A stretch of 45,371 nucleotides of DNA from Lutibacter sp. (GTDB lineage: Bacteria; Bacteroidota; Bacteroidia; Flavobacteriales; Flavobacteriaceae). Shown here in pieces: positions 1 through 6,950 of the stretch. Position numbers and translations under genes: made by a program. Every line of letters begins with the position of its first letter. Position 1 is the first letter of the stretch. Below the pieces are notes generated by a model, which had not been told where the DNA came from, made no database searches, and saw only the letters and a list, made by a program, of their open reading frames with translations. The stretch is taken from NCBI RefSeq assembly GCF_021647475.1, contig NZ_JAKIUR010000022.1, forward strand, positions 1 through 45,371, read 5' to 3'.

Positions 1-15
1 TGTAATCGGTTAATT

Positions 16-82
16 AAGAATGGGGACTAATACAGGCAATAGACCTAAAATCTAGCGGCAGGCTAAGTTCACCCCATTCTTT
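16..82. repeat. Foldback repeat at left edge (family D)
   Basis: A 10-bp perfect inverted repeat, AAGAATGGGG (16-25) and CCCCATTCTT (72-81), encloses about 46 bp and is followed by a T run. The arms AAGAATGGGGACTAATAC and GTTCACCCCATTCTT recur in reverse orientation at the right edge (45301-45369), while the middles differ. One arm also occurs at about 11549-11560. It could act as a terminator-like hairpin. It carries no coding sequence. Confidence 0.75.
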
Positions 83-152
83 TTTTGTAAAGTAAAAATA
101 CTTAATAAATAAGAAAATCTTTACTTTACAAATCTAAAGGTCGGCAAGGCAG

Positions 153-257
153 GCTCGTTTCAGCATCTCATTTCTGTTTGATAACCCGTGTTTTATTGAA
201 TATGAGACTGAAACGAGTTCAGGGTGGAGGACGTTATGTAAGGTTACGAATAATCAG
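153..257. repeat. Truncated family A MITE
   Basis: Matches the right two thirds of the element at 6793-6940: CTCGTTTCAGCATCTCATTT, a 'TGTTTTATTGAATA' block, 'GAGTTCAGGGTG', 'GACGTTATGTAAG' and the terminal ATAATCAG. The left end (TCCGTAATTAG) is missing and is replaced by unrelated sequence rich in GGCAGGC. The following ten bases TTTTAAGTTT have no partner on the left, so this copy is a relic. Confidence 0.7.
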
Positions 258-349
258 TTTTAAGTTTATAATTGTAATATTGGTAACTAATGATACGTTA
301 ATATCTCCTTAAAAATTCAATAATAAAGGATAAATAAGTCTTAATATAT

Positions 350-357
350 TATCTTTG
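350..357 (+). promoter_or_regulatory. Promoter -7 box before the RIC-like gene
   Basis: TATCTTTG fits the Bacteroidota -7 consensus TAnnTTTG and lies 25 bp before the ATG at 383. No clear TTTG -33 box is seen. An imperfect dyad, TAAC (284-287) N9 GTTA (297-300), lies about 70 bp upstream of the likely start site. That spot would suit a CRP/FNR-type regulator, but this is inference only. Confidence 0.5.
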
Positions 358-382
358 CAAGATAAAAAAAACAGACAAAATA

Positions 383-1084
383 ATGGAGATAACCAAACAA
401 AATACCGTAGCAGAAATTGTAGCTAAAAATATGGGATCTGATCGTGTTTTTAGTAAATATAAAATAGATTTTTGTTGTGGTGGCGGAGTTACAATGGAAG
501 TAGCTTGTAAAGAAAGTGGAGTAGCGTTTGAAGTTTTAAAAAATGAAATAGAAACAATAGCAACCAAAATATCAAGTGAAGTTAACCCAATAAATTTAGA
601 TTTAAATAATTTAACACACGAAGTAGAAAAGGTATATTATAATTATTTCAATGAAAATATTCAACAATTATTACCATTAGCAAAAAAGGTTGCAGAAGTT
701 CATGGAAATCAGCATCAAGAAGTTATTGAAATAAATACTTTATTTAAAGAAATTGCTTTTGCTTTTACCAAAATGATTGAAGCCTCAAAATTAAATTTAC
801 TTCCTTTAATTGAGAAAATAGATAAATCAAACAATAAAATTAATTCTAAACTAAAAAAAGATTTTAGTAATATAATTTATCAAAATGATATTGCCCAAAA
901 TTTAATGATTAATTCCTTTAAAGAAATCGTAAAATTATCATCTAATTATACGGTGCCAGAAAGTGCTTGTAGTTCATATAAACTTTTATATCAAAAGCTA
1001 CATGAATTTGAATTTAAGTTGCATAAATATATTCATTTTGAAAAAAATATATTATTTCCAAAAGTTTTAAAAATTATAGCATAA
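383..1084 (+). CDS. RIC/ScdA-like Fe-S repair protein with degenerate di-iron site
   Basis: 233 aa. The N-terminal ScdA_N (DUF542) segment is intact, with the KYKIDFCCGG motif (Cys31, Cys32) that marks RIC/YtfE/ScdA proteins, which repair iron-sulfur clusters after nitric oxide or oxidative damage. The C-terminal hemerythrin-like four-helix part aligns well by spacing to E. coli YtfE (recalled, not computed), but most iron ligands are changed: His84 to Tyr86, His129 to Met131, Glu133 to Ser135, His160 to Asn168, His204 to Tyr216. Only the equivalents of His105 (His107) and Glu208 (Glu220) remain. The usual HMxKEExxLFP motif reads MIEASKLNLLP. It is probably co-transcribed with the DUF438-like and NorEF-like genes downstream (29-bp gap to the next gene). 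Family assignment is firm. Whether it still binds two irons is doubtful; it may instead be a scaffold or sensor. Confidence 0.85.
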   Translation: MEITKQNTVAEIVAKNMGSDRVFSKYKIDFCCGGGVTMEVACKESGVAFEVLKNEIETIATKISSEVNPINLDLNNLTHEVEKVYYNYFNENIQQLLPLAKKVAEVHGNQHQEVIEINTLFKEIAFAFTKMIEASKLNLLPLIEKIDKSNNKINSKLKKDFSNIIYQNDIAQNLMINSFKEIVKLSSNYTVPESACSSYKLLYQKLHEFEFKLHKYIHFEKNILFPKVLKIIA

Positions 1085-1113
1085 CTCAATTATTACAACT
1101 AAAAAAATAAAAA

Positions 1114-2091
1114 ATGAACTCATTTTTATCCGAAGTAGAAAAATTACCAGCAGGTCATCCTGTAAAAGTATATTATAAAGAAAGTGCTTTAATTCAAAAA
1201 TTATTAGTTGAGTTAGACAAAGTAAATCCTGTTGAAGATTTTCAGAAATATTATAATATATTCAATCAATTAGCTACCATTGAAAAGCGATTTGTACGTA
1301 AAGAAAATCAGTTATTTCCTTATTTAGAAAAACATGGATGGGAAGGTCCAAGCCAAGGAATGTGGTCTTTTCATGATAATTTACGAGACCAAATACGATT
1401 ATTAAAAACCTATAATGAAGAGAAAAATACTTCAAAAATAATTGAAAATCTTCCCTATTTAATTGAAGGAATTAAACGCTTATTAAGCATAGAAGATGCT
1501 CGTTTATTTCCTAATTCAATGGATTTGTTAACCGAAGATGAATGGAAAGAGTTTTATGTGGGAGATGAAGAAATTGGGTGGATGTTAGCTAAAAAACCAG
1601 CACCTTATCCTGCAATAATAGAAGAAAAATATATTCACCCTAGTGAAGATTTTACGGAGCGAGATTTATCTTTTTCCCTAGATAATACCTTTCATTACGA
1701 CGAAGGCTATATGACACCCGAACAAGTAAATTTATTATTGCGATTTTTACCTATTGATATTACTTATGTTGATGAAAATGATAAGGTAATATTTTACAAT
1801 AGAGGCGATGACCGAGTTTTTTCTCGTAGCAAGGGAATTATTGGGCGTGAAGTAAAATTTTGCCATCCACCAAAAAGTGTAAATATGGTATTAAAAATTG
1901 TTGCAGAGTTTAAAGCTGGCACTAAAGATGTAGCTGAATTTTGGTTTAATTTTAAAGGGAGAATTATTCATATTCGCTATTTTGCAATTCGTGATAATAA
2001 TAAAAAATACAGAGGTGTAATTGAAATGTCACAAGATATAACAGAAATACAAAAATTAGAAGGTCAAAAACGATTGCTAGACTGGGATTAA
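1114..2091 (+). CDS. DUF438-like hemerythrin/PAS sensor protein
   Basis: 325 aa, cytoplasmic. Residues ~10-150 resemble the hemerythrin-like part of DUF438 proteins: AGHPVK near residue 15, RKENQLFPYLEKHG at 62-75, MWSFHD at 83-88. Residues ~195-315 form a PAS domain of the PAS_10 type (YMTPEQVNLLLRFLPIDITY, ending GVIEMSQDITEIQ). There is no kinase or output domain, so it probably senses a small ligand or redox state and acts through a partner. From memory, relatives have a His just before the RKEN motif; here it reads IEKRF (Arg59), so metal binding may be reduced as in the gene upstream. It lies 29 bp after the RIC-like gene and 8 bp before the NorE-like gene, which suggests one transcript. 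Confidence 0.75.
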   Translation: MNSFLSEVEKLPAGHPVKVYYKESALIQKLLVELDKVNPVEDFQKYYNIFNQLATIEKRFVRKENQLFPYLEKHGWEGPSQGMWSFHDNLRDQIRLLKTYNEEKNTSKIIENLPYLIEGIKRLLSIEDARLFPNSMDLLTEDEWKEFYVGDEEIGWMLAKKPAPYPAIIEEKYIHPSEDFTERDLSFSLDNTFHYDEGYMTPEQVNLLLRFLPIDITYVDENDKVIFYNRGDDRVFSRSKGIIGREVKFCHPPKSVNMVLKIVAEFKAGTKDVAEFWFNFKGRIIHIRYFAIRDNNKKYRGVIEMSQDITEIQKLEGQKRLLDWD

Positions 2092-2099
2092 AAATAATA

Positions 2100-2684
2100 A
2101 TGGCAAGTACTCAACAAATAAATTATAAAAACATTTATTATCCGCCAGGAGGTATTTTACTGTGGATTCTTATTTTTTTAGAATTGGTAACTTTTGGAGC
2201 AGCCTTAATTGCAATGATAGTTTATGGTAAACATGAACCAGAAATGTTTCATATTTCTAGAATGCATTTAAATACAACTATTGGTACAATAAACACTATA
2301 ATATTAATTAGTAGCGGATTTTTTATGGCACTTTCCGTTGAGTATTTTAAAGAGAATAATCTGAAAAAATCTTCTTTATTTTTAAAATTAACCATGTTAG
2401 GTGGCGTGTTATTTTTAGCTTTAAAAGGATTTGAATATTATGGAAAAATTGAAGTAGGCTTAACCATTGGGTACAATACATTTTTTACATTTTATTGGTT
2501 GCTTACGTTGTTTCATGTTATTCACTTATTGGTTGGATTGGTAATTTTGTTATTTATGCAGCACGATTTAACTAAAAATAAAACCAACGCTAAAATAGAA
2601 GATGTTGAAGCAAGTGCTGCCTTTTGGCATATGTGCGATTTAATTTGGTTATTAATTTTTCCTGTAATTTATTTAATCTTTTAA
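2100..2684 (+). CDS. Cytochrome c oxidase subunit III family protein (NorE-like)
   Basis: 194 aa with five hydrophobic segments (about residues 18-40, 60-82, 95-112, 122-150, 170-193). The layout and motifs (YYPPGGILLWILIFLE near the start; FYWLLTLFHVIHLLVGL in the fourth span) are those of heme-copper oxidase subunit III. Small stand-alone members beside NO-related genes are called NorE and support nitric oxide reductase. No catalytic subunit is in the window; it may lie beyond the left edge. It begins 8 bp after the DUF438-like gene and is followed 2 bp later by a NorF-like gene, so the four genes 383-2932 form a likely operon. NorE versus another oxidase accessory subunit cannot be settled from this sequence. 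Confidence 0.8.
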   Translation: MASTQQINYKNIYYPPGGILLWILIFLELVTFGAALIAMIVYGKHEPEMFHISRMHLNTTIGTINTIILISSGFFMALSVEYFKENNLKKSSLFLKLTMLGGVLFLALKGFEYYGKIEVGLTIGYNTFFTFYWLLTLFHVIHLLVGLVILLFMQHDLTKNKTNAKIEDVEASAAFWHMCDLIWLLIFPVIYLIF

Positions 2685-2686
2685 CT

Positions 2687-2932
2687 ATGGAAAAATCACA
2701 ATTATTAAAAGTTTGGATGTTGTTAGTGCTGTTAACAATTTCATCGGCATTAGTAAGTACTAATTTTTCGCATTATAAATACATAATTGCTATAATTATT
2801 GGATTTACTACGGTTAAGTTTTTAGGAATTTCTTTCTTTTTTATGGGACTTAGAAAGGCAAATTCCTTTTGGAAAACAGCTATTATTATTTATTTAGTAT
2901 TATTTTCAACAATAACAATAATTTTGGTTTAG
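2687..2932 (+). CDS. Small membrane protein, oxidase subunit IV / NorF-like
   Basis: 81 aa, three hydrophobic segments (about 7-24, 31-52, 60-80), including GFTTVKFLGISFFFMGLRKA, typical of prokaryotic cytochrome c oxidase subunit IV and NorF. I chose the ATG at 2687, two bases after the upstream stop, giving MEKSQLLKVW. A longer reading from 2624 would overlap the NorE-like gene by 60 bp and start inside its last membrane helix in another frame. NorE and NorF usually sit together, so the pair supports each other's assignment. Confidence 0.75.
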   Translation: MEKSQLLKVWMLLVLLTISSALVSTNFSHYKYIIAIIIGFTTVKFLGISFFFMGLRKANSFWKTAIIIYLVLFSTITIILV

Positions 2933-2941
2933 TTAATTGAA

Positions 2942-3145
2942 AACCTGAGTTTTATATAAGAAAATAATTGCAGGGCTGAAAATCAATAGTCTGCGTCATT
3001 GCGATGATTGAAGTGCAACGGAAAGAAGAAGCAATCTTACTAAAAACATTGAGATTGCTTCAAATTATGCACTGCCGTTTATAATTTTGGCAATGACACT
3101 ATGATTTTCCGTTGTTTATCGTGAACCTTATGTCAAGCTTAGGTT
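2942..3145. repeat. Interspersed repeat family C
   Basis: Outer inverted ends AACCTGAG (2942-2949) and CTTAGGTT (3138-3145) enclose an inner inverted pair, CTGAAAATCA and TGATTTTCCG, and a core with CGTCATTGCGATG, GAAGCAATCT, AGATTGCTTC and GGCAATGACA, which folds on itself. A second copy lies at 44811-45013. No ORF. It fills most of the gap between the NorF-like gene and the end of the convergent hydrolase gene. I see no clear target duplication. Confidence 0.75.
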
Positions 3146-3208
3146 GAAAGATAAATATAACCTTAGTAACCTAGAACTGTTAATTTTAAATAAACAGTTT
3201 TAGATTTT

Positions 3209-5125
3209 TTAATTTAAAACTGAAAACTCAATATTAGAATCGGTAAAAACAGTGTGAGTTTGTGTTTTAAAATCTTCTTTTTTTGCTTTGAAAATATTAG
3301 GAACAAAAGTTTGCGGATTCAAATCAATTAAAGGAAACCACGTACTTTGTACTTGTATTTGTAACCTATGTCCTTTTTTAAAGGTGTGATTAATGTCTTG
3401 TAGCACAAAGTTAACGGCTGTTTTTTTATTAGGAATAAAAGGTTCAGGATACGTAAAACTATTTCTGAATTTTCCTCGCATTACTTCACTACGAACCATT
3501 AAAAAATAATTACTCATTTTTAAATGATCTTGCATTCCTTCTTGGTCTTGTGTATCTGCCGGAAAAACATCAATTACTTTTACAATCCAATCGGCATCGG
3601 TACCTGTAGTTGCTACTTTTAAATGAGCTTTAATTTCGCCAATTAATGTTAAATCATTTTCTAAAACGGGTGTTTCAAAAACTAAAACATCACTTCGTCT
3701 GGCAGCAAAACGTTGGTCATCCGTCATATATTTTCGCGGAGTAAATACCGTTTTAATATCTTCAGAATACGGAACAGGTTTTTTAATATCACTAATAAAT
3801 TTAATTCCTTTTTCTAGTGGTTTTTTAACTGCTAATAATTGATTATCAGCTAAATAGTATTTTATTTTTTTAGTATTTTTAGGTGGCCAAGTTGTAAAAG
3901 ATTCCCATTTTTTTGATCCAGAATCATATACATAAGCTTCAGGTAAACCAGAATTTTTATCGCCATTTTCTTTTAAAAAGTGATTAAAAAATTTAGTTTC
4001 CACATTTTTCTGAAAATTTAAAGAAATGGAATCTCCAAAGTAGAAGTTTCCAACACTATTTCTAACTTTTGTTCTTGCCCATTGTCCGTGACTCCACGGG
4101 CCAAAAACCAAAGTATTATAATTATTTGGATTGTATTTTTCAATAGTTTTATAAGTTTCTAAAGCACCGTATAAATCTTCAGCATCAAATTCGCCACCAA
4201 CTATCATTGTAGCCACGTGAGACTTGATGTTTTTTAAATGCGGAATAATTGCTTTTTTCTGCCAGTTTTCATCATAATTTGGATGATTGGTTAATTCCTT
4301 CCAGAAGAAATCTTCAACTTTATTTTGTTTGTTTAGCGATGACTTATCTAATGTTTCGTATTCAAAATAATGATTTAAATTACTTAATGGTCCGGCATCT
4401 AAAAAAAATTGATATTGGTCTTTGGTATTTAGTTTGGGAAGTTTGTACCACGCCGTATCTGTTGGTTTATCTTTTGGTGTACCAAATAAGGAAGTTGCTC
4501 TAAAATAACTCAATAAATACGCTCCGTTATGGTGAAAATCATCAAAAAAGAAATCGCCAATACAAGCTTGAGGCGAAGAAGCCTTTAAAGCCGGGTGAGC
4601 ATCAATAGTTGAGCAAGTAGCATAAAAACCAGGATACGAAATTCCCCAAGTTCCAACGTTCCCATTATTATTTTTAACGTTTTTTACCAACCAATCAATA
4701 GTGTCATAGGTGTCGGAACTTTCATCAATATCAGTACTATCTTTTTTGTTTGGAATATAAGCACGCATATTAACATACGTTCCTTCACTCATCCAACGCC
4801 CACGAACATCTTGATACACGATAATATTACCTTCTTTCATTAAAATAGAATTTGGACCAATACGCCGTCTAAATTTAGTTTTGCCGTAAGGTCTGCAACT
4901 ATAAGGAGTTCGCTGTAATAAAATAGGATACTTTTTACTAGTATCTTTTGGTGCATAAATAACGGTAAACAACTTTACACCATCACGCATAGTAATGGTG
5001 GTTCCTGTTTTGGTATAATGTTGTGGTACGTAATTATTATTATTTTGTTTTTTCGATTTTGAGCAACTAAGTATTGAAAATGTTAGAAATAGGACAATTA
5101 GTACTTTAAAAGGAAAGATTTTCAT
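3209..5125 (-). CDS. CocE/NonD family serine hydrolase, lipoprotein
   Basis: 638 aa. The signal peptide ends in a lipobox (ILSC, Cys21), so it is likely anchored to a membrane on the outer side of the cytoplasm. The body is the X-Pro dipeptidyl-peptidase/CocE alpha-beta hydrolase fold: TMRDGVKLFTVIYAP near residue 46, the nucleophile elbow GISYPG with Ser163, an acid candidate in GGEFDAEDLYG and the catalytic His in FGPWSHGQW. The C-terminal third is the jelly-roll X-Pro_dipeptidylase_C domain (LTLIGEIKAHLKVATTGTDADW). Such enzymes cleave peptides, beta-lactam side chains, glutaryl groups or esters; the substrate cannot be told from sequence. It is a single-gene unit convergent with the 383-2932 operon. 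Length is normal for the secreted Bacteroidota form. Confidence 0.88.
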   Translation of the reverse strand: MKIFPFKVLIVLFLTFSILSCSKSKKQNNNNYVPQHYTKTGTTITMRDGVKLFTVIYAPKDTSKKYPILLQRTPYSCRPYGKTKFRRRIGPNSILMKEGNIIVYQDVRGRWMSEGTYVNMRAYIPNKKDSTDIDESSDTYDTIDWLVKNVKNNNGNVGTWGISYPGFYATCSTIDAHPALKASSPQACIGDFFFDDFHHNGAYLLSYFRATSLFGTPKDKPTDTAWYKLPKLNTKDQYQFFLDAGPLSNLNHYFEYETLDKSSLNKQNKVEDFFWKELTNHPNYDENWQKKAIIPHLKNIKSHVATMIVGGEFDAEDLYGALETYKTIEKYNPNNYNTLVFGPWSHGQWARTKVRNSVGNFYFGDSISLNFQKNVETKFFNHFLKENGDKNSGLPEAYVYDSGSKKWESFTTWPPKNTKKIKYYLADNQLLAVKKPLEKGIKFISDIKKPVPYSEDIKTVFTPRKYMTDDQRFAARRSDVLVFETPVLENDLTLIGEIKAHLKVATTGTDADWIVKVIDVFPADTQDQEGMQDHLKMSNYFLMVRSEVMRGKFRNSFTYPEPFIPNKKTAVNFVLQDINHTFKKGHRLQIQVQSTWFPLIDLNPQTFVPNIFKAKKEDFKTQTHTVFTDSNIEFSVLN

Positions 5126-5410
5126 TGAAATAGGATTGATATCCGATAAAACTACAAAAAAATAACTTTAATGTATAAATTTAATCACAAATGAAGAAAA
5201 AGGGTTAATTATAAAAAGATGTTAATTATTTTAAAAAACATGTAAGTTATTAATAAAAAAATACTGTTTATTTTGCCAAGTCTTTTTTTTTTTATACATT
5301 TAACCAGAAAAAAGATACAAACCCCAAAAAAAATTGTAAAAATGAAAGGAATAATTGCTATAAATTTCCATTTAAATATTTTAAATAATTGTTATTCCTG
5401 TGAAGATATT

Positions 5411-5460
5411 GTCATTCCTGCGAACCTGCCTGTCGGCAGACAGGGGCAGGAATCTCATTC
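5411..5460. repeat. Short palindromic intergenic repeat
   Basis: GTCATTCCTGCG and GGCAGGAATCTCATTC bracket a GC-rich palindrome (CCTGCCTGTCGGCAGACAGG), unlike the AT-rich surroundings. It resembles the GTCATTCTGAA...CAGAATCTCA motif seen at 22411-22520 and inside the mutase gene at 17990-18106. Two overlapping open frames here (5273-5603) are read-throughs of this repeat and are not called as genes. The rest of the 5126-5709 gap holds the ncRNA candidate below and AT-rich sequence. Confidence 0.6.
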
Positions 5461-5522
5461 TTATTAATAGGAATATGTTTAATGAGCCTTTCGGAAAAGC
5501 TCAAGCCAAACGGAGTCGATGT

Positions 5523-5625
5523 AAAAAATCCTCTGTTTGTAAAATTTTAAGAACACAATACGCTAATAAAATGTTTAACCTAAAACCACTAACTATGACA
5601 TAGCTAATATAACAAACAGAGGAAG
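5523..5625 (-). ncRNA. Predicted ~100-nt small RNA, possibly 6S-like
   Basis: On the minus strand a full Bacteroidota promoter is visible: -33 TTTG (5661-5658), a 19-nt spacer, and -7 TACTTTTG (5638-5631). Transcription would start near 5625. The transcript would begin with CCTCTGTTTGT (5622-5612) and end with its exact complement ACAAACAGAGG (5540-5530), followed by ATTTTTT, so its two ends form an 11-bp closing stem that doubles as an intrinsic terminator. Inside, GTTAGTGG can pair with TTATTAGC (with G-U pairs), leaving large unpaired stretches on both sides between the two stems. Closing stem, central bubble and terminal stem at about 100 nt is the plan of 6S RNA; Rfam has a flavobacterial 6S family (6S-Flavo). 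There is no ORF of note within it. That it is a small RNA is well supported; 6S identity is inference. Confidence 0.55.
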
Positions 5626-5709
5626 TGTTGCAAAAGTAATACACCTCGCAGTTTTAACAAAATAAAAAGGAGTTTAAAACTCCAAAAAATTAATTTAAAA
5701 TTTAAAAAA

Positions 5710-5937
5710 ATGAAAAAAATAATTTTAGGAATAGTATTTGTTTTTGCAACAGTAAGTTTTACTAATGCAAAAGTAGTTGAAAACAGTTTAAATAATAATT
5801 CTAGTAAAATGGATAGTGTTGAAACCTATCCTATGACTTGTATGGAAGCTGCATTCAAATTTGGAAATGAAATGGATGGGGTCGCTGGAGGAGATGCATA
5901 TTATTGGACAGAAAATTATTATTCTAATTTTTGTTAA
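5710..5937 (+). CDS. Small secreted protein of unknown function
   Basis: 75 aa. An N-terminal signal peptide of about 20 residues (MKKIILGIVFVFATVSFTNA) is followed by a mature part of ~55 residues rich in Asn, Ser and aromatic residues, with two Cys (one in PMTCMEAA, one the last residue), which could form a disulfide outside the cytoplasm. Similar tiny exported proteins occur in flavobacteria, but I do not recognise a named family. The leader contains GGAGTTTAAAACTCC (5669-5683), a perfect hairpin 27 bp before the ATG. A 14-bp stem-loop follows the gene. No consensus promoter is visible on this strand just upstream. Confidence 0.6.
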   Translation: MKKIILGIVFVFATVSFTNAKVVENSLNNNSSKMDSVETYPMTCMEAAFKFGNEMDGVAGGDAYYWTENYYSNFC

Positions 5938-5960
5938 TAAGTTAAACTCTAATTAAAAAG

Positions 5961-6007
5961 ATACCTTAATTGTTTAGGAGATGATGTTTGAATAACAATT
6001 AAGGTAT
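5961..6007. terminator. 14-bp stem-loop between secreted peptide and GLPGLI gene
   Basis: ATACCTTAATTGTT (5961-5974) and AACAATTAAGGTAT (5994-6007) are exact complements with a 19-nt loop. On the plus strand no T run follows. On the minus strand the stem is followed by CTTTTT. It could terminate antisense transcription or protect the 3' end of the upstream mRNA. Confidence 0.5.
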
Positions 6008-6035
6008 TCAAAAAACTTAAATCAAGTAATATAAT

Positions 6036-6788
6036 ATGAAGAAAATGAAAATATTTTTTATTTTAATGCTAATGGCAAATCTTGGCTTTGCTCAAAATAA
6101 AAAAGGAGAAATAGTTTATAGAAAGGAAACAACAAAATTTATTTCAGAGAGTAGGGGTTTTCAAAAGAATAAGGAAAATCAATCTAAATATTACAACACT
6201 GTTTTAATGATAGATAAAAACACTAAAAGTTTGTTAAAGACGATAAGTTTTAAATTGAGGTTTAATAATTATGAAAGTATTTTTATGGTGGATAATTTTC
6301 TAAACCTTGAAACAAACCGGTTTACTGGAATTGCAGTTGGTCCTGAAGGTAGTGGTATTTATTATTCAAATCAAAATAATAATGAAAATTTGAAGCAAGT
6401 TGATGCCTATGGAGAAAAATTTTTAATTAAGGAAAAAACTATACATTGGACTTTAATCAATGAAACAAAAAAAATTGGGGAATACAATTGCTATAAAGCG
6501 ATAACCACCAAAATATCTAATAGCTCTAAAGGAAAAGTTGAACAAACTGTTACCGTTTGGTATACGCCAGAAATCAACATACCTTTTGGACCAATAGGTT
6601 ATGGAGGACTTCCAGGACTTGTTATGGAATTATCAATGTATAATTATAGATATTATGTAATTAAAATAGAACTAAACCCTAAAAATGAAGTAATTGTTAA
6701 AAAACCAACCCAAGGTAAAAAGGTTACAGAGGAAGAATTCAGAGAAATTGGCAAAAAAGCTATGGAGAGTTTAAAAAAAGGTTTTTAA
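6036..6788 (+). CDS. GLPGLI family protein
   Basis: 250 aa with a signal peptide (MKKMKIFFILMLMANLGFAQ). It has the family hallmark GYGGLPGLVMEL (about residues 188-199) and the preceding VWYTPEINIPFGP segment, as in the GLPGLI family of secreted Bacteroidota proteins (TIGR01200). Function is unknown; these genes are almost always next to a TonB-dependent outer-membrane protein, as here. The stop codon lies inside one copy of a 10-bp target duplication (TTTTAAATTT, 6783-6792). If the inserted element at 6793-6940 and one duplicate are removed, this stop would be only 4 bp from the receptor start, so the two genes were once tightly coupled. Confidence 0.9.
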   Translation: MKKMKIFFILMLMANLGFAQNKKGEIVYRKETTKFISESRGFQKNKENQSKYYNTVLMIDKNTKSLLKTISFKLRFNNYESIFMVDNFLNLETNRFTGIAVGPEGSGIYYSNQNNNENLKQVDAYGEKFLIKEKTIHWTLINETKKIGEYNCYKAITTKISNSSKGKVEQTVTVWYTPEINIPFGPIGYGGLPGLVMELSMYNYRYYVIKIELNPKNEVIVKKPTQGKKVTEEEFREIGKKAMESLKKGF

Positions 6789-6792
6789 ATTT

Positions 6793-6940
6793 GTATGTCC
6801 GTAATTAGTAATAATAAAAAACAACGTCATGCTGAACTCGTTTCAGCATCTCATTTCCGTTTGATAACCAGTGTTTTATTGAATACGACCCTGAAACAAG
6901 TTCAGGGTGACGGACGTTATGTAAGATTACGGACAATCAG
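6793..6940. mobile_element. Family A MITE with 10-bp target duplication
   Basis: A 148-bp non-coding element bounded by the exact 10-bp duplicate TTTTAAATTT (6783-6792 and 6941-6950). The ends are related inverted repeats (TGTCCGTAATTAG on the left; ATTACGGACAATCAG on the right). The inside holds a foldback of ATGCTGAACTCGTTTCAGCAT and CTGAAACAAGTTCAGGGTGACG. Read in one frame it gives the HAELVSAS...QVQGD peptide often mis-annotated in bacterial genomes. It separates the GLPGLI gene from its receptor. No transposase is encoded, so it would have been moved in trans. Confidence 0.85.
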
Positions 6941-6950
6941 TTTTAAATTT

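Noticed and set aside
16..82. Integron attC site
   Set aside because: The foldback structure is suggestive, but no RYYYAAC/GTTRRRY core pair, integrase or cassette row is visible.
2933..3208. Target duplication around the family C repeats
   Set aside because: Flanking sequences of both copies were compared and no convincing direct repeat was found.
5273..5603. Two overlapping plus-strand open frames
   Set aside because: They run through a GC-rich intergenic repeat and the predicted ncRNA, with low-complexity translations (e.g. NLPVGRQGQ) typical of repeats.
6795..6950. In-frame 52-residue N-terminal extension of the TonB-dependent receptor
   Set aside because: It is translated MITE sequence (HAELVSAS...QVQGD). 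The signal peptide starts at 6951, right after the second target duplicate.
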